Notes: generated by a model not told the origin, from the letters alone. A stretch of 9,150 bases of DNA from Moraxellaceae bacterium (GCA_002401525.1 NVTH01000019.1:1-9150); one strand, 5' to 3'; numbered from the stretch's first letter, positions 1-7,153 are shown. Translations and numbers: made by a program.

Positions 1-861
1 TCCTCCATCGGTGACATCATCGCCGAAGCCATGGAGCGTGTAGGCAAGGAAGGCGTCATCACCGTCGAGGAAGGTTCGGGTCTGGAGAACGAGCTGTCCG
101 TCGTAGAAGGCATGCAGTTCGATCGCGGCTACCTGTCGCCGTACTTCATCAACAAGCCGGACACCATGGTCGCCGAGCTGGACAGCCCGCTGCTGCTGCT
201 GGTCGACAAGAAGATTTCCAACATCCGCGAACTGCTTCCGGTGCTGGAAGCCGTTGCCAAGGCCGGTCGTCCGCTGCTGATCGTTGCCGAAGACGTCGAA
301 GGCGAAGCCCTGGCGACTCTGGTGGTCAACAACATGCGCGGCATCGTCAAGGTTGCTGCAGTCAAGGCCCCGGGCTTTGGCGATCGCCGCAAGGCCATGC
401 TGCAGGACATCGCCATCCTGACTGGCGGTACCGTGATTTCCGAAGAAGTCGGCCTGAGCCTGGAAACCGCTACCCTGGAGCACCTGGGTAACGCCAAGCG
501 CGTCGTGCTGAACAAGGAAAACACCACCATCATCGACGGTGCTGGTCAGCAGGCCGATATCGAAGCCCGCGTTGCGCAGATCCGCAAGCAGGTCGAAGAC
601 ACCACCTCCGACTACGACAAAGAGAAGCTGCAAGAGCGTCTGGCCAAGCTGGCCGGCGGTGTTGCCGTGATCAAGGTCGGTGCCGGTACCGAAGTCGAGA
701 TGAAAGAGAAGAAGGCCCGCGTTGAAGACGCCCTGCACGCGACCCGTGCTGCCGTCGAAGAAGGCGTGGTTCCTGGTGGTGGTACTGCTTTGATTCGTGT
801 ATTAGAAGCTGCTTCAAAAGCTAAAGCTGCAAATCACGATCAAGAAATCGGCATTAAAATT
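1..861 (+). pseudogene. groL: Chaperonin GroEL, internal fragment (5' end outside window, 3' end replaced)
   Basis: GroEL is the 60-kDa ring subunit that folds proteins in the cytoplasm with ATP and GroES. Recognisable stretches are [63 protein letters not shown] and [14 protein letters not shown]. The Asp codon at 727-729 matches the ATPase Asp398 of E. coli GroEL, which places codon 1 of the window near E. coli residue 156; the segment therefore holds most of the apical domain and runs into the C-terminal intermediate/equatorial part. The variant residues ([35 protein letters not shown]) resemble Pseudomonas GroEL as I remember it. Positions 1-780 use GC-rich codons (CTG, GTC, AAG, CGC), unlike every other gene here. 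Positions 781-861 still read as GroEL (GGGTALIR through the GIKI motif) but use AT-rich codons. The last ~100 residues of GroEL are absent. GroEL identity is near certain; the state of the native gene is unknown. Confidence 0.88.
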
Positions 862-2439
862 GGCGATCGAGTAGCGGGCTTTTTACCGAATATCATCGAA
901 GCCGTCGTGGCCATGTTGGCGGCAACCAAGATAGGGGCTGTCTGGACTTCTTGCTCCCCTGATTTTGGCATAAGCGGCGCGTTGGATCGATTTAGCCAAA
1001 CTCAACCTAACGTGTTATTTACCGTGCGCTACTATTACTACAACGGTAAACGAATCGAAACGGACCCAAAAACCCAGCGGATATTGGATCAAGTACCTTC
1101 TATCGAAAAAGCTATCATTGTCGATATAGAACCTACCAAAGATAAACCCACATTCGAACAATCCGCGCCATCAAGCTCACAAGACTCAAAATACATTGCC
1201 TACGAAAAGCTTCTACGACCGCGCCCCCCGCTATCATTTCAAACCCTGCCGTTTAATCACCCACTTTATATTCTCTATTCCTCAGGCACCACCGGATTGC
1301 CAAAGTGTATTGTTCACGGCGCCGGCGGTACGTTACTGCAACATAAAAAAGAACATCAATTGCACGCAGGGTTATCAGCAGGCGACACGCTATTCTTTTT
1401 CACTACCTGCGGTTGGATGATGTGGAATTGGCTAGTGAGCGCGCTCGCAAGCCAGGTAAAAATTGTACTCTACGATGGCTCCCCGCTATTCCCCGAGGCA
1501 GACAGTTTAATAAGCCTTATCGACAAAGAACAAATCACTGTCTTTGGTGCCGGTGCCAAATACTATTCGAGCCTGGAAAAAGCCGGTGCAAGACCTAAAG
1601 ATAAATTTGAATTAAGCTCACTGAAGGGGATTCTATCCACTGGCTCACCACTGTCAGAGGAAAGTTTTGATTATATTTACCAATATTTCAAAACCGATGT
1701 TTGCCTGTCGTCTATTTCTGGAGGCACCGACATCGTTTCCTGTTTCGCATTGGGAAATAATACTTTGCCTGTTTATCGAGGCGAATTACAATGCGCAGGT
1801 TTAGGCATGGAGGTGGACGTTTTCAATCAATCCGGCGAGTCTATCAACAGCCAATCTATCAGCGATCCATTAGGCGAATTGGTCTGTAAAAACAGCTTCC
1901 CGTCCATGCCCATAGCGTTTTGGAATGATGCCGATCAGCAAAAATACACCCAGGCCTACTACAAACAATTTAAAGGTGTGTGGGCCCAAGGCGACTACAT
2001 TAAGAAGACCTCCCATAATGGCTACGTTATCCAGGGTCGTTCTGATGCAGTGCTCAATCCGGGAGGAGTCCGCATAGGCACGGCGGAAATATACCGCCAA
2101 GTGGAAAAAATCGAAGAAGTGGAAGACAGCATTGTCGTAGGTCAAGACTGGCAGGACGACACGCGGGTGATCTTATTTGTAAAATTAAAGCCAGCGTTCC
2201 AACTCGATCAAGCGCTGCAATCAAAAATCAAATCCACACTCCGCCAACACGCCACACCACGTCATGTGCCAGCGCTTATATTAGACGTTGCCGACATTCC
2301 AAGAACCCTCAGCGGCAAACTAGTTGAATTAGCAGTCCGTAATATAATTCATAATCAAGAGGTTAAAAATAAAGACGCTTTGGTGAATCCAGAGGCATTA
2401 GAATACTTTAAAAACAGACCCGAACTGCAAGAAGATTAA
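1..2439 (+). CDS. Fused open frame: GroEL middle segment joined in frame to acetoacetyl-CoA synthetase (5' partial, probable chimera)
   Basis: The frame is open from the first base of the window (codon 1 = positions 1-3) and runs to TAA at 2437-2439 without a stop, so the gene extends past the left edge. The ATG at 31 lies inside conserved GroEL sequence and is not a true start. Codons 1 to about 287 are GroEL; from about codon 288 (position 862, GDRVAG) the protein is acetoacetyl-CoA synthetase to its natural C-terminus. I know of no natural protein with this architecture. Each half lacks essential parts: GroEL has lost its N-terminal equatorial residues within the window and its whole C-terminal part, and the synthetase its N-terminal ~125 residues. 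Base composition falls from ~60% GC to under 40% at about 780, before the homology switch. The reading frame is certain; that it is one functional gene is doubtful, and I treat it as a likely assembly chimera. Confidence 0.85.
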   Translation, partial: SSIGDIIAEAMERVGKEGVITVEEGSGLENELSVVEGMQFDRGYLSPYFINKPDTMVAELDSPLLLLVDKKISNIRELLPVLEAVAKAGRPLLIVAEDVEGEALATLVVNNMRGIVKVAAVKAPGFGDRRKAMLQDIAILTGGTVISEEVGLSLETATLEHLGNAKRVVLNKENTTIIDGAGQQADIEARVAQIRKQVEDTTSDYDKEKLQERLAKLAGGVAVIKVGAGTEVEMKEKKARVEDALHATRAAVEEGVVPGGGTALIRVLEAASKAKAANHDQEIGIKIGDRVAGFLPNIIEAVVAMLAATKIGAVWTSCSPDFGISGALDRFSQTQPNVLFTVRYYYYNGKRIETDPKTQRILDQVPSIEKAIIVDIEPTKDKPTFEQSAPSSSQDSKYIAYEKLLRPRPPLSFQTLPFNHPLYILYSSGTTGLPKCIVHGAGGTLLQHKKEHQLHAGLSAGDTLFFFTTCGWMMWNWLVSALASQVKIVLYDGSPLFPEADSLISLIDKEQITVFGAGAKYYSSLEKAGARPKDKFELSSLKGILSTGSPLSEESFDYIYQYFKTDVCLSSISGGTDIVSCFALGNNTLPVYRGELQCAGLGMEVDVFNQSGESINSQSISDPLGELVCKNSFPSMPIAFWNDADQQKYTQAYYKQFKGVWAQGDYIKKTSHNGYVIQGRSDAVLNPGGVRIGTAEIYRQVEKIEEVEDSIVVGQDWQDDTRVILFVKLKPAFQLDQALQSKIKSTLRQHATPRHVPALILDVADIPRTLSGKLVELAVRNIIHNQEVKNKDALVNPEALEYFKNRPELQED
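778..866. other. Mosaic junction zone between GroEL and AacS
   Basis: Two breaks are visible. At about 780, inside the conserved GroEL motif VVPGGG, composition and codon choice switch from GC-rich to AT-rich (TTA, AAA, GCT, GAT codons), while the protein stays GroEL. At about 850-862 the protein changes from GroEL to AacS, across GIKI followed by GDRVAG. Both breaks fall in short stretches that either partner could share: VVPGGG is common to all GroELs, and GIKI is plausible both in GroEL after DQ(N/E) and in AacS before GDRVA. This is the pattern expected when an assembler or amplification crosses between templates at short shared words. No insertion-sequence ends, target duplications or inverted repeats are visible at either break. 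Confidence 0.6.
862..2439 (+). pseudogene. aacS: Acetoacetyl-CoA synthetase (acetoacetate-CoA ligase), lacking its N-terminal ~125 residues
   Basis: This enzyme of the ANL adenylate-forming superfamily activates acetoacetate with ATP and CoA in the cytoplasm to give acetoacetyl-CoA, feeding acetoacetate from leucine or ketone-body breakdown into thiolase or polymer synthesis. Visible motifs in order are [10 protein letters not shown] (862), the [12 protein letters not shown] stretch typical of AacS (from 937), the ATP-binding loop SSGTTGLPK (about 1279-1305), [10 protein letters not shown] (about 1405-1434), SGGTD (about 1720-1734), the hinge region [16 protein letters not shown] (about 2032-2079) and the C-terminal catalytic Lys in RTLSGK (Lys codon 2317-2319). 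The C-terminus NPEALEYF is family-like. The 525 residues present compare with about 650 in the family; the missing part is the N-terminal domain, replaced here by GroEL. Codon use matches the rest of the window, so this half probably belongs to the host contig and the native gene is probably intact in the organism. Identity is confident. Confidence 0.88.
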
Positions 2440-2448
2440 TAATAGTAA
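2437..2448 (+). other. Four consecutive in-frame stop codons ending aacS
   Basis: The reading frame of aacS ends TAA TAA TAG TAA, in frame and without a gap. Tandem stops guard against readthrough; four in a row is more than usual but can arise by chance in AT-rich sequence. Confidence 0.8.
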
Positions 2449-2492
2449 CACTCGCTTCATCAAGCGCACGACGTTAAATCGAGTAATTTCAG

Positions 2493-2530
2493 GCAATAAA
2501 AAACCCGCTAAAAAGCGGGTTTTTTATTGC
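2493..2530. terminator. Bidirectional rho-independent terminator between aacS and etfA
   Basis: A perfect 17-bp inverted repeat, GCAATAAAAAACCCGCT at 2493-2509 and its complement at 2514-2530, encloses a 4-base loop (AAAA). The GC core CCCGCT/AGCGGG is flanked by A-runs on the left and T-runs on the right, so the hairpin is followed by a U-tract whichever strand is transcribed. It lies between the convergent ends of aacS (2439) and etfA (2595) and should terminate both transcripts. Confidence 0.9.
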
Positions 2531-2594
2531 GACGCTTAAGCATTAATATCAATACTTACAACGCCACGAATTTGCGATTAATCCAAAGCTTAGA

Positions 2595-3524
2595 TTAAAG
2601 CGCTTTTTCCAATTCAGGCACCGCTTCAAACAAGTCTGCAACCAGACCGTAATCAGCTACTTGGAAAATCGGAGCTTCTTCGTCTTTGTTGATAGCAACA
2701 ATGACTTTACTGTCTTTCATACCAGCAAGATGCTGGATCGCGCCAGAAATTCCCACTGCGATGTAAAGATCAGGAGCAACAATCTTACCTGTTTGACCCA
2801 CTTGCATGTCGTTAGGCACGAAACCTGCGTCAACCGCAGCACGCGATGCACCTACCGCTGCGCCAAGTTTGTCCGCTACCGCTTCAAGAATCTTGAAGTT
2901 GTCGCCATTTTGCATGCCACGACCACCCGAGATGATGATTGAAGCAGCAGTCAACTCAGGACGATCCAACTTGACAATTTCTTCGCTTACGAATGATGAA
3001 ACACCCGCATCATGTACTGCATCAACGTTCTCAACCCCTGCACTACCGCCTTCCGCTGCAGCGCCGTCGAAACCAGTAGGACGAACACTAACCACTTTAA
3101 TCGCATCGCTGCTTTGAATGGTTGCGATTGCGTTACCGGCATAAATTGGACGTTTAAACGTGTCCGCAGATTCAACCGTAATAATGTCAGAAATTTGCGC
3201 AACGTCTAGCAATGCTGCTACACGAGGCAAAAAGCTTTTTGCATTAGAAGTGGTGCTAGCAAAAACGTGACTGTAGTCCTTGCCTACATCGGCAACCAAT
3301 AAGCCGATATTTTCAGCTAATTGATTGGCGTAAACTGCGTTATCCGCAAGCAATACTTTGGCTACGCCGTCAATTTTAGCGGCTTCTTCAGCCACGGCAG
3401 CGCAACCAGCGCCCGCGACTAATACAACCACATCACCACCCACTTCTTTTGCGGCAGCAACGGTATTTAAAGTGGCGGCACCTAAACTTTCGTTATTATG
3501 GTCCGCATAAACTAAAACGCTCAT
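2595..3524 (-). CDS. etfA: Electron transfer flavoprotein subunit alpha
   Basis: EtfA forms a cytoplasmic heterodimer with EtfB, carries the redox-active FAD, and takes electrons from acyl-CoA dehydrogenases and related flavoenzymes for delivery to ETF-QO. The 309 residues match the usual bacterial length. The N-terminal domain starts [14 protein letters not shown]. The C-terminal FAD domain is clear: SGGRGM with the conserved Arg (about residue 201), [11 protein letters not shown] (about 226-236), the VGQTG loop (about 243-247), SGAIQH with the FAD-contacting His (about 260-265), then [13 protein letters not shown] and the DYGLVADLF stretch near the end. The ATG at 3524 follows the etfB stop directly. 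AAGGTG at 3536-3531, six bases upstream, serves as ribosome binding site inside the end of etfB, indicating translational coupling. The gene ends before the 2493-2530 terminator. Nothing is missing, and it looks functional. Confidence 0.96.
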   Translation of the reverse strand: MSVLVYADHNNESLGAATLNTVAAAKEVGGDVVVLVAGAGCAAVAEEAAKIDGVAKVLLADNAVYANQLAENIGLLVADVGKDYSHVFASTTSNAKSFLPRVAALLDVAQISDIITVESADTFKRPIYAGNAIATIQSSDAIKVVSVRPTGFDGAAAEGGSAGVENVDAVHDAGVSSFVSEEIVKLDRPELTAASIIISGGRGMQNGDNFKILEAVADKLGAAVGASRAAVDAGFVPNDMQVGQTGKIVAPDLYIAVGISGAIQHLAGMKDSKVIVAINKDEEAPIFQVADYGLVADLFEAVPELEKAL

Positions 3525-4274
3525 TTAGATCACCTTCGCTTCGTTTTTGAGTTTATCAACAAGTTCCTCAACCGACGCTACTTTGATGCCCGCTGCACGT
3601 TCCGCAGGTGGCTCAACTTTCAAAGTGGTAGTACGAGGCGCGACGTCTACTCCTAATTCTTCAGGAGTAGTCGGGTCCATTGCCTTTTTCTTCGCTTTCA
3701 TAATATTCGGCAAAGAAGCGTAACGGGGCTCATTCAAACGAAGGTCCGTCGTTACAATCGCAGGAAGATTAATGGAGAGGGTTTGTAACCCACCGTCAAC
3801 CTCACGAATCACTTGCGCTTTATCACCGTCGATGGTGATTTCCGATGCAAATGTGCCTTGTGCGTAGCCAGTTAGGGCTGCCAACATTTGACCGGTTTGA
3901 TTATTATCACCGTCAATTGCTTGCTTGCCAGTAATAACCAATTGGGGTTGTTCTTTATCAACCACTGCTTTTAATAATTTAGCAATTGCTAGTGGCTCTA
4001 ATTCAGCGTCTGTTTCAACTAGGATACTACGGTCCATCCCTAGTGCCAGCGCGGTACGGAGTTGCTCAGATGCGGCCTTAGGACCGACGCATACAGCAAC
4101 TATTTCGGTAGCTATCCCTTTTTCCTTCAAACGAACTGCTTCTTCAACAGCGATTTCACAGAAAGGATTGATAGCCATCTTTACATTGTTTAAATCAACG
4201 CCAGTGTTGTCAGACAACACTTTGACCTTTACGTTTGCGTCAACTACTCGTTTGACAGCGACAAGAACCTTCAT
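3525..4274 (-). CDS. etfB: Electron transfer flavoprotein subunit beta
   Basis: EtfB is the AMP-binding partner of EtfA and provides the docking surface for acyl-CoA dehydrogenases. The 249 residues are full length. The N-terminus [12 protein letters not shown] and the [17 protein letters not shown] segment are typical. The nucleotide-binding signature [15 protein letters not shown] lies at about residues 115-129, and the recognition loop [20 protein letters not shown] at about 177-196, whose Leu is the partner anchor in mammalian ETF. The form with this loop intact is the classical respiratory (group I) ETF, not the bifurcating FixAB type; that assignment is inference from motifs. The ATG at 4274 has GAGGA (4283-4279) four bases upstream. 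Its stop (3527-3525) abuts the etfA ATG with no gap, so etfBA is one operon, read away from the ETF-QO gene. Confidence 0.96.
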   Translation of the reverse strand: MKVLVAVKRVVDANVKVKVLSDNTGVDLNNVKMAINPFCEIAVEEAVRLKEKGIATEIVAVCVGPKAASEQLRTALALGMDRSILVETDAELEPLAIAKLLKAVVDKEQPQLVITGKQAIDGDNNQTGQMLAALTGYAQGTFASEITIDGDKAQVIREVDGGLQTLSINLPAIVTTDLRLNEPRYASLPNIMKAKKKAMDPTTPEELGVDVAPRTTTLKVEPPAERAAGIKVASVEELVDKLKNEAKVI

Positions 4275-4299
4275 GGAATCCTCGGCTTATGTAAAAATT

Positions 4300-4327
4300 G
4301 AGTGGAATCCGTCAGATTCACCCACTC
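4300..4327 (-). promoter_or_regulatory. Hairpin in the etfB leader
   Basis: GAGTGG-AATC (4300-4309) pairs with GATT-CAC-CCACTC (4315-4327): ten pairs, a 5-base loop and a 3-base bulge. In the etfB mRNA its 3' arm contains GGATTCCA, a word that recurs at the etfB start (minus strand, overlapping GAGGATTCCATG). The upstream arm could therefore pair with either copy. A role in translation is unproven. Confidence 0.3.
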
Positions 4328-4354
4328 GGGGCAAACTGCCGGCATAACGAAGGC

Positions 4355-4386
4355 CGTATACTGAACCTTTCATCTGGCGAGGTCAA
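4355..4386 (-). promoter_or_regulatory. Candidate sigma70-type promoter for etfBA
   Basis: On the minus strand, TTGACC (4386-4381, five of six matches to the -35 consensus) is followed after 17 bases by CAGTAT (4363-4358, three of six). The overlapping TATACG (4360-4355) is a better -10 match but has a 20-base spacer. Transcripts would start near 4350 and carry a leader of about 75 bases. The -35 is good and the -10 ambiguous. Confidence 0.3.
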
Positions 4387-4399
4387 GTCATTTTGAGTT

Positions 4400-4407
4400 G
4401 TTTAAAC
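4400..4407. promoter_or_regulatory. Palindrome GTTTAAAC, possible operator
   Basis: A perfect 8-bp palindrome lies about 14 bases upstream of the candidate etfB -35 element, with TTGTTTAAACGT around it. TetR-family regulators of fatty-acid catabolism such as PsrA are known from related bacteria to control etf genes and to recognise GTTT/AAAC-rich palindromes. The assignment here is inference only, since an 8-bp palindrome can occur by chance. Confidence 0.25.
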
Positions 4408-4570
4408 GTCACCCAAGCATAATAATTACCTTATTATTCAATGAGTTATAAATTGTCGCCTCTGTGCGAAGCCTGCAAACACGCACTACGCAGACACTGC
4501 ATAGGCCACCATGGCCCTTGAGGATCTTCTTCTCTTTCCTGAGGCAGCGAAAAAGAATTAGTCCGTTAAG

Positions 4571-4599
4571 TTGGAGTTTTAATCACTTCTCTATATACT
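4571..4599 (+). promoter_or_regulatory. Candidate sigma70-type promoter for the ETF-QO gene
   Basis: TTGGAG (4571-4576, four of six matches to TTGACA) and TATACT (4594-4599, five of six matches to TATAAT) are separated by the ideal 17 bases. A transcript would begin near 4606 and have a leader of roughly 210 bases before the GTG at 4818. This is the best-spaced candidate I see on the plus strand in the gap. Confidence 0.35.
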
Positions 4600-4805
4600 A
4601 CGGCGCGATTTGAATTTGTTTATAAATCAGGGTTGTGCAGTCAGAAATGTGCAACGATCCTTTTCAAATCAGCAACTTCTGGCAAGTCGTATTGGCCGAG
4701 TCATTCTATGCATACGCTAGAATAAGCCTAGTGACCATAAGACATAAATTTAATACCTAGCGCCTGTGTAAACACCCTGCTTTCGCCGGCCTTTGAAAGA
4801 CCCAT

Positions 4806-4810
4806 AGGAG
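4806..4810 (+). promoter_or_regulatory. Ribosome binding site AGGAG that decides a GTG start
   Basis: AGGAG at 4806-4810 is seven bases before GTG 4818. The in-frame ATG at 4833 has no comparable upstream site, so GTG is the preferred start of ETF-QO. Confidence 0.75.
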
Positions 4811-4817
4811 ACAAACT

Positions 4818-6470
4818 GTGGAACGTGAATCGATGGAATTTGATGTAGTAGTTGTCGGCGGAGGCCCTGCTGGGCTGTCTACTGCAATTCGTATACGTCA
4901 GCTAGCGGAAGAGGCGGGTAAAGAAATATCCGTTGTTGTTGTTGAGAAGGCTTCTGAAATTGGAGCTCATATCCTTTCTGGTGCGGTATTCGAACCCACC
5001 GCATTGGCCGAACTCATTCCTGACTGGGAAGAAAAAGGCGCGCCACTGAAAACTAAAGTGACCGGCGACATCTTCCATTACATGCTCAGCGATAGCACCG
5101 CTGTGAAAGTACCTAATCTTTTCATTCCTAAACCCATGCACAATGAAGGCAACTACATTGCCAGCTTGGGCAACCTCTGCCGCTGGATGGCAGAGCAAGC
5201 GGAAGCTTTAGGGGTTGAGATCTTCCCTGGATTTGTAGCCACTGAAGTTCTCTACGCAGAAGACGGCAGTGTTAAAGGCATCGCCACTGGCGACATGGGT
5301 GTCGACGCCAACGGCGAGCACAAAGGCTCTTATACCGCAGGCTATGAATTACACGGCAAATACACCGTTTTCGCTGAAGGTTGTCGCGGCCATCTCGGCA
5401 AGCAAATCATCAGCAAGTTCAATCTGGACGAAGGCAAAGATCCCCAGCATTACGGCATCGGCATCAAAGAAATTTGGGACATCGACCCCGCCAAACACGA
5501 CGAAGGCCAAGTCATTCACACTCTAGGCTGGCCCCTTAAGAACGACACCGAAGGTGGTGGGTTTTTATACCACGCTGAAAACAATCAACTGTATCTCGGC
5601 TACATCGTGTCACTGAGCTATTCAAACCCACATTTAAGCCCCTACGAAGAATTCCAGCGCTGGAAACAGCATCCTAAAATCAAAGCCTATTTAGAAGGCG
5701 GCACACGTGTCACTTATGGCGCACGGGCCATGATTAAAGGCGGTTTATTATCTCTGCCTAAAATGTCCTTCCCAGGCGGCCTGATCGCAGGCGACAACGC
5801 CGGCACCTTGAACCCAGTCAAAATCAAGGGCTCTCACACCGCCATTAAATCTGGCATGCTAGCCGCCGAAACAGTGGCAAGCGTGTTATTAGCTGGCGAC
5901 GAAGGTGGCAAAGACCTTGTGGAAATGCAAGCCAACTTCGAAAGCTCGAGCTTATACGATGAGTTGTACACGTCTCGAAACCACGGCGGCATTCTGCACT
6001 CCTTGGGCACATTCCTAGGCGCAGCGGGAATCTTTATTGATCAGAATATCTTTGGTGGCAAACTACCGTTTACCTTTAGAAACAAAGACAAAGATCACGA
6101 GACACTAAAACCAGCCAGCCAATGCCCGAAAATTGATTACCCCAAACCCGATGGCGTGATCAGCTTCAGCAGATTGGATTCTGTGTTTTTGTCAAACACC
6201 AATCACGAAGAAGACCAGCCCTGTCATCTGCAATTAAAAGATGCCAGCATTCCTCTGAGTGAAAATCTACCGAAATTTGATGAACCCGCGCAGCGCTACT
6301 GCCCTGCCGGCGTTTATGAAATCATCGAAGAAGATGACGGCAGCAAAAAATTCCAAATTAACGCGCAGAACTGTGTCCACTGTAAAACCTGTGACATTAA
6401 AGACCCTGCACAGAACATCACTTGGGTAGCACCTGAAGGCATGGGAGGCCCGAACTACCCTAATATGTAA
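4818..6470 (+). CDS. Electron transfer flavoprotein-ubiquinone oxidoreductase (ETF-QO)
   Basis: This membrane-associated flavoprotein oxidises reduced ETF and reduces ubiquinone, linking fatty-acid, branched-chain amino-acid and choline-type dehydrogenations to the respiratory chain. It is the bacterial homologue of mitochondrial ETFDH, sometimes named etfD. The 550 residues match the family. The N-terminal FAD dinucleotide fold has VVGGGPAGLS with the GxGxxG glycines at 14-19. FAEGCRGHLGKQ, KEIW and the second FAD segment (FPGGLIAGDNAGTLNP) follow. The C-terminal 4Fe-4S cluster ligands are Cys495, Cys519, Cys522 and Cys525 (YCPAG and NCVHCKTCDIKDP), and their spacing closely matches the mitochondrial enzyme. 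The start is GTG at 4818, chosen for its AGGAG site; ATG 4833 is the alternative and would remove five residues. It is divergent from etfBA, its electron donor, and ends before the terminator at 6484. No key residue is missing. Confidence 0.96.
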   Translation: MERESMEFDVVVVGGGPAGLSTAIRIRQLAEEAGKEISVVVVEKASEIGAHILSGAVFEPTALAELIPDWEEKGAPLKTKVTGDIFHYMLSDSTAVKVPNLFIPKPMHNEGNYIASLGNLCRWMAEQAEALGVEIFPGFVATEVLYAEDGSVKGIATGDMGVDANGEHKGSYTAGYELHGKYTVFAEGCRGHLGKQIISKFNLDEGKDPQHYGIGIKEIWDIDPAKHDEGQVIHTLGWPLKNDTEGGGFLYHAENNQLYLGYIVSLSYSNPHLSPYEEFQRWKQHPKIKAYLEGGTRVTYGARAMIKGGLLSLPKMSFPGGLIAGDNAGTLNPVKIKGSHTAIKSGMLAAETVASVLLAGDEGGKDLVEMQANFESSSLYDELYTSRNHGGILHSLGTFLGAAGIFIDQNIFGGKLPFTFRNKDKDHETLKPASQCPKIDYPKPDGVISFSRLDSVFLSNTNHEEDQPCHLQLKDASIPLSENLPKFDEPAQRYCPAGVYEIIEEDDGSKKFQINAQNCVHCKTCDIKDPAQNITWVAPEGMGGPNYPNM

Positions 6471-6483
6471 CGGTTAATTGAGC

Positions 6484-6520
6484 GCATAAAAAAAGGGAGC
6501 TTTTGCTCCCTTTTTTGTGC
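6484..6520. terminator. Bidirectional rho-independent terminator after ETF-QO
   Basis: AAAAAAGGGAGC (6489-6500) pairs perfectly with GCTCCCTTTTTT (6505-6516) around a TTTT loop. A further four pairs form beyond a one-base bulge (GCAT with GTGC, one wobble). A- and T-runs on opposite sides make it work on both strands, serving the convergent ends of ETF-QO (6470) and the DUF1285 gene (6560). Confidence 0.88.
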
Positions 6521-6559
6521 CTTTTAAAATTTCACGGCCAAAACCGCATCGCAAATCTT

Positions 6560-7153
6560 TTATAACTCGCCTAAACTAAAAAACTCTCCCCCACTATTAA
6601 CCCCAAGCACCGTTTTACCATCCATTACTCGCTGCTCAGCTAATTCCACTAACTGGTAAAATACATTTCTGGATATCAGCGCCTCTAATCGATCTCTGAC
6701 AAAAAGATAAGGCTTAGGCTCACCGGTAACCGCGTCATAATCCACGCGAATTGGGTTATCAGGGCCGGCTACAACCTCCTCTCCCACATTAGTGCTAAAC
6801 ATTAATGTTTGAGAATCGCCTTCATCTTCTGATTCCAACAGCACAGCAACAAACGGGGCATCTTCAACACTAATGCGCCACTTCTCCACCGGCGTCACTA
6901 AATAGTAGTCATCCTCTTCCCGTTTCAACACAGTGGAAAACAGCTTTACAATCTGAATCCTAGAAATAGGCGAATTTTCATAAAACCACTCTCCACTTCT
7001 GGAAATCCGCATGTCTAAATCCCCTAGAAAAGGAGGATTCCATAAATGAACGGGAGCCCCCCCTGAGGATGATTGCTGTTTTTTTATATCACTAATAAGC
7101 CCCTCGGGGCTGGTACTCTTATCACTCGGCATGACTGGCTCACTCATTGACAC
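6560..7153 (-). CDS. DUF1285 family protein
   Basis: The function is unknown. The 197-residue soluble protein has no signal peptide or membrane segment. The first ~33 residues are hydrophilic and rich in Ser, Pro and Lys, probably disordered. The family core follows: PVHLWNPPFLGDLDMRI, the SGEWFYENSPISR stretch with its W and PI-R residues, QIVKLFSTVLKREEDDYYLVTPVEKWRI, and a C-terminal half with DAPFVAV, the RVDYDAVTGEPKPYLFVRDRLEALI stretch and a Tyr-Gln-Leu-Val helix. DUF1285 proteins are common in Proteobacteria and structures of members exist, but I know of no established biochemical role. GTG 7153 has AGGG seven bases upstream; the in-frame ATG 7147, two codons later, is an equally reasonable start. 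As I recall, a DUF1285 gene also neighbours ETF-QO in Pseudomonas, which would make the linkage conserved. It is convergent with ETF-QO, and its transcript may be monocistronic or follow the kinase upstream (187-base gap). Confidence 0.88.
   Translation of the reverse strand: MSMSEPVMPSDKSTSPEGLISDIKKQQSSSGGAPVHLWNPPFLGDLDMRISRSGEWFYENSPISRIQIVKLFSTVLKREEDDYYLVTPVEKWRISVEDAPFVAVLLESEDEGDSQTLMFSTNVGEEVVAGPDNPIRVDYDAVTGEPKPYLFVRDRLEALISRNVFYQLVELAEQRVMDGKTVLGVNSGGEFFSLGEL

Larger units (their letters stand above)
4275..4817. promoter_or_regulatory. Divergent intergenic control region between etfB and ETF-QO
   Basis: These 543 bases contain no supportable gene. A 16-codon ATG frame at 4511-4561 has no ribosome binding site and is dismissed. 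The region should hold outward promoters for both transcripts, and candidates are given separately. The perfect palindrome GTTTAAAC (4400-4407) lies between them, and a short hairpin with a duplicated GGATTCCA word sits in the etfB leader. Co-regulation of the electron carrier and its quinone reductase from a shared region is the natural reading of the divergent layout. Confidence 0.6.

Noticed and set aside
31..33. ATG at 31 as the start of the first gene
   Set aside because: The frame is open upstream to base 1 and codes for conserved GroEL sequence (DIIAEAM) there, so this ATG is an internal methionine.
129..533. Minus-strand 134-codon frame opposite groEL
   Set aside because: It is the antisense of a strongly conserved coding region with GC-rich third positions, low-complexity Ser/Thr/Ala composition and no ribosome binding site.
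770..870. Insertion sequence or recombinase-mediated origin for the groEL/aacS junction
   Set aside because: No terminal inverted repeats, target duplications or recombinase core site are visible at the breaks; both fall in short words likely shared by the joined sequences.
2661..3209. Several plus-strand frames of 65-103 codons across etfA
   Set aside because: They are antisense shadows of etfA with no family resemblance or plausible start signals.
3925..4347. 140-codon plus-strand frame over etfB and its leader
   Set aside because: It is antisense to a well-supported ETF subunit, and its composition is that of complementary codons.
4511..4561. 16-codon frame starting ATGGCCCTTGAGG in the etf gap
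   Set aside because: There is no ribosome binding site and no recognisable leader-peptide feature, and this length is expected by chance.
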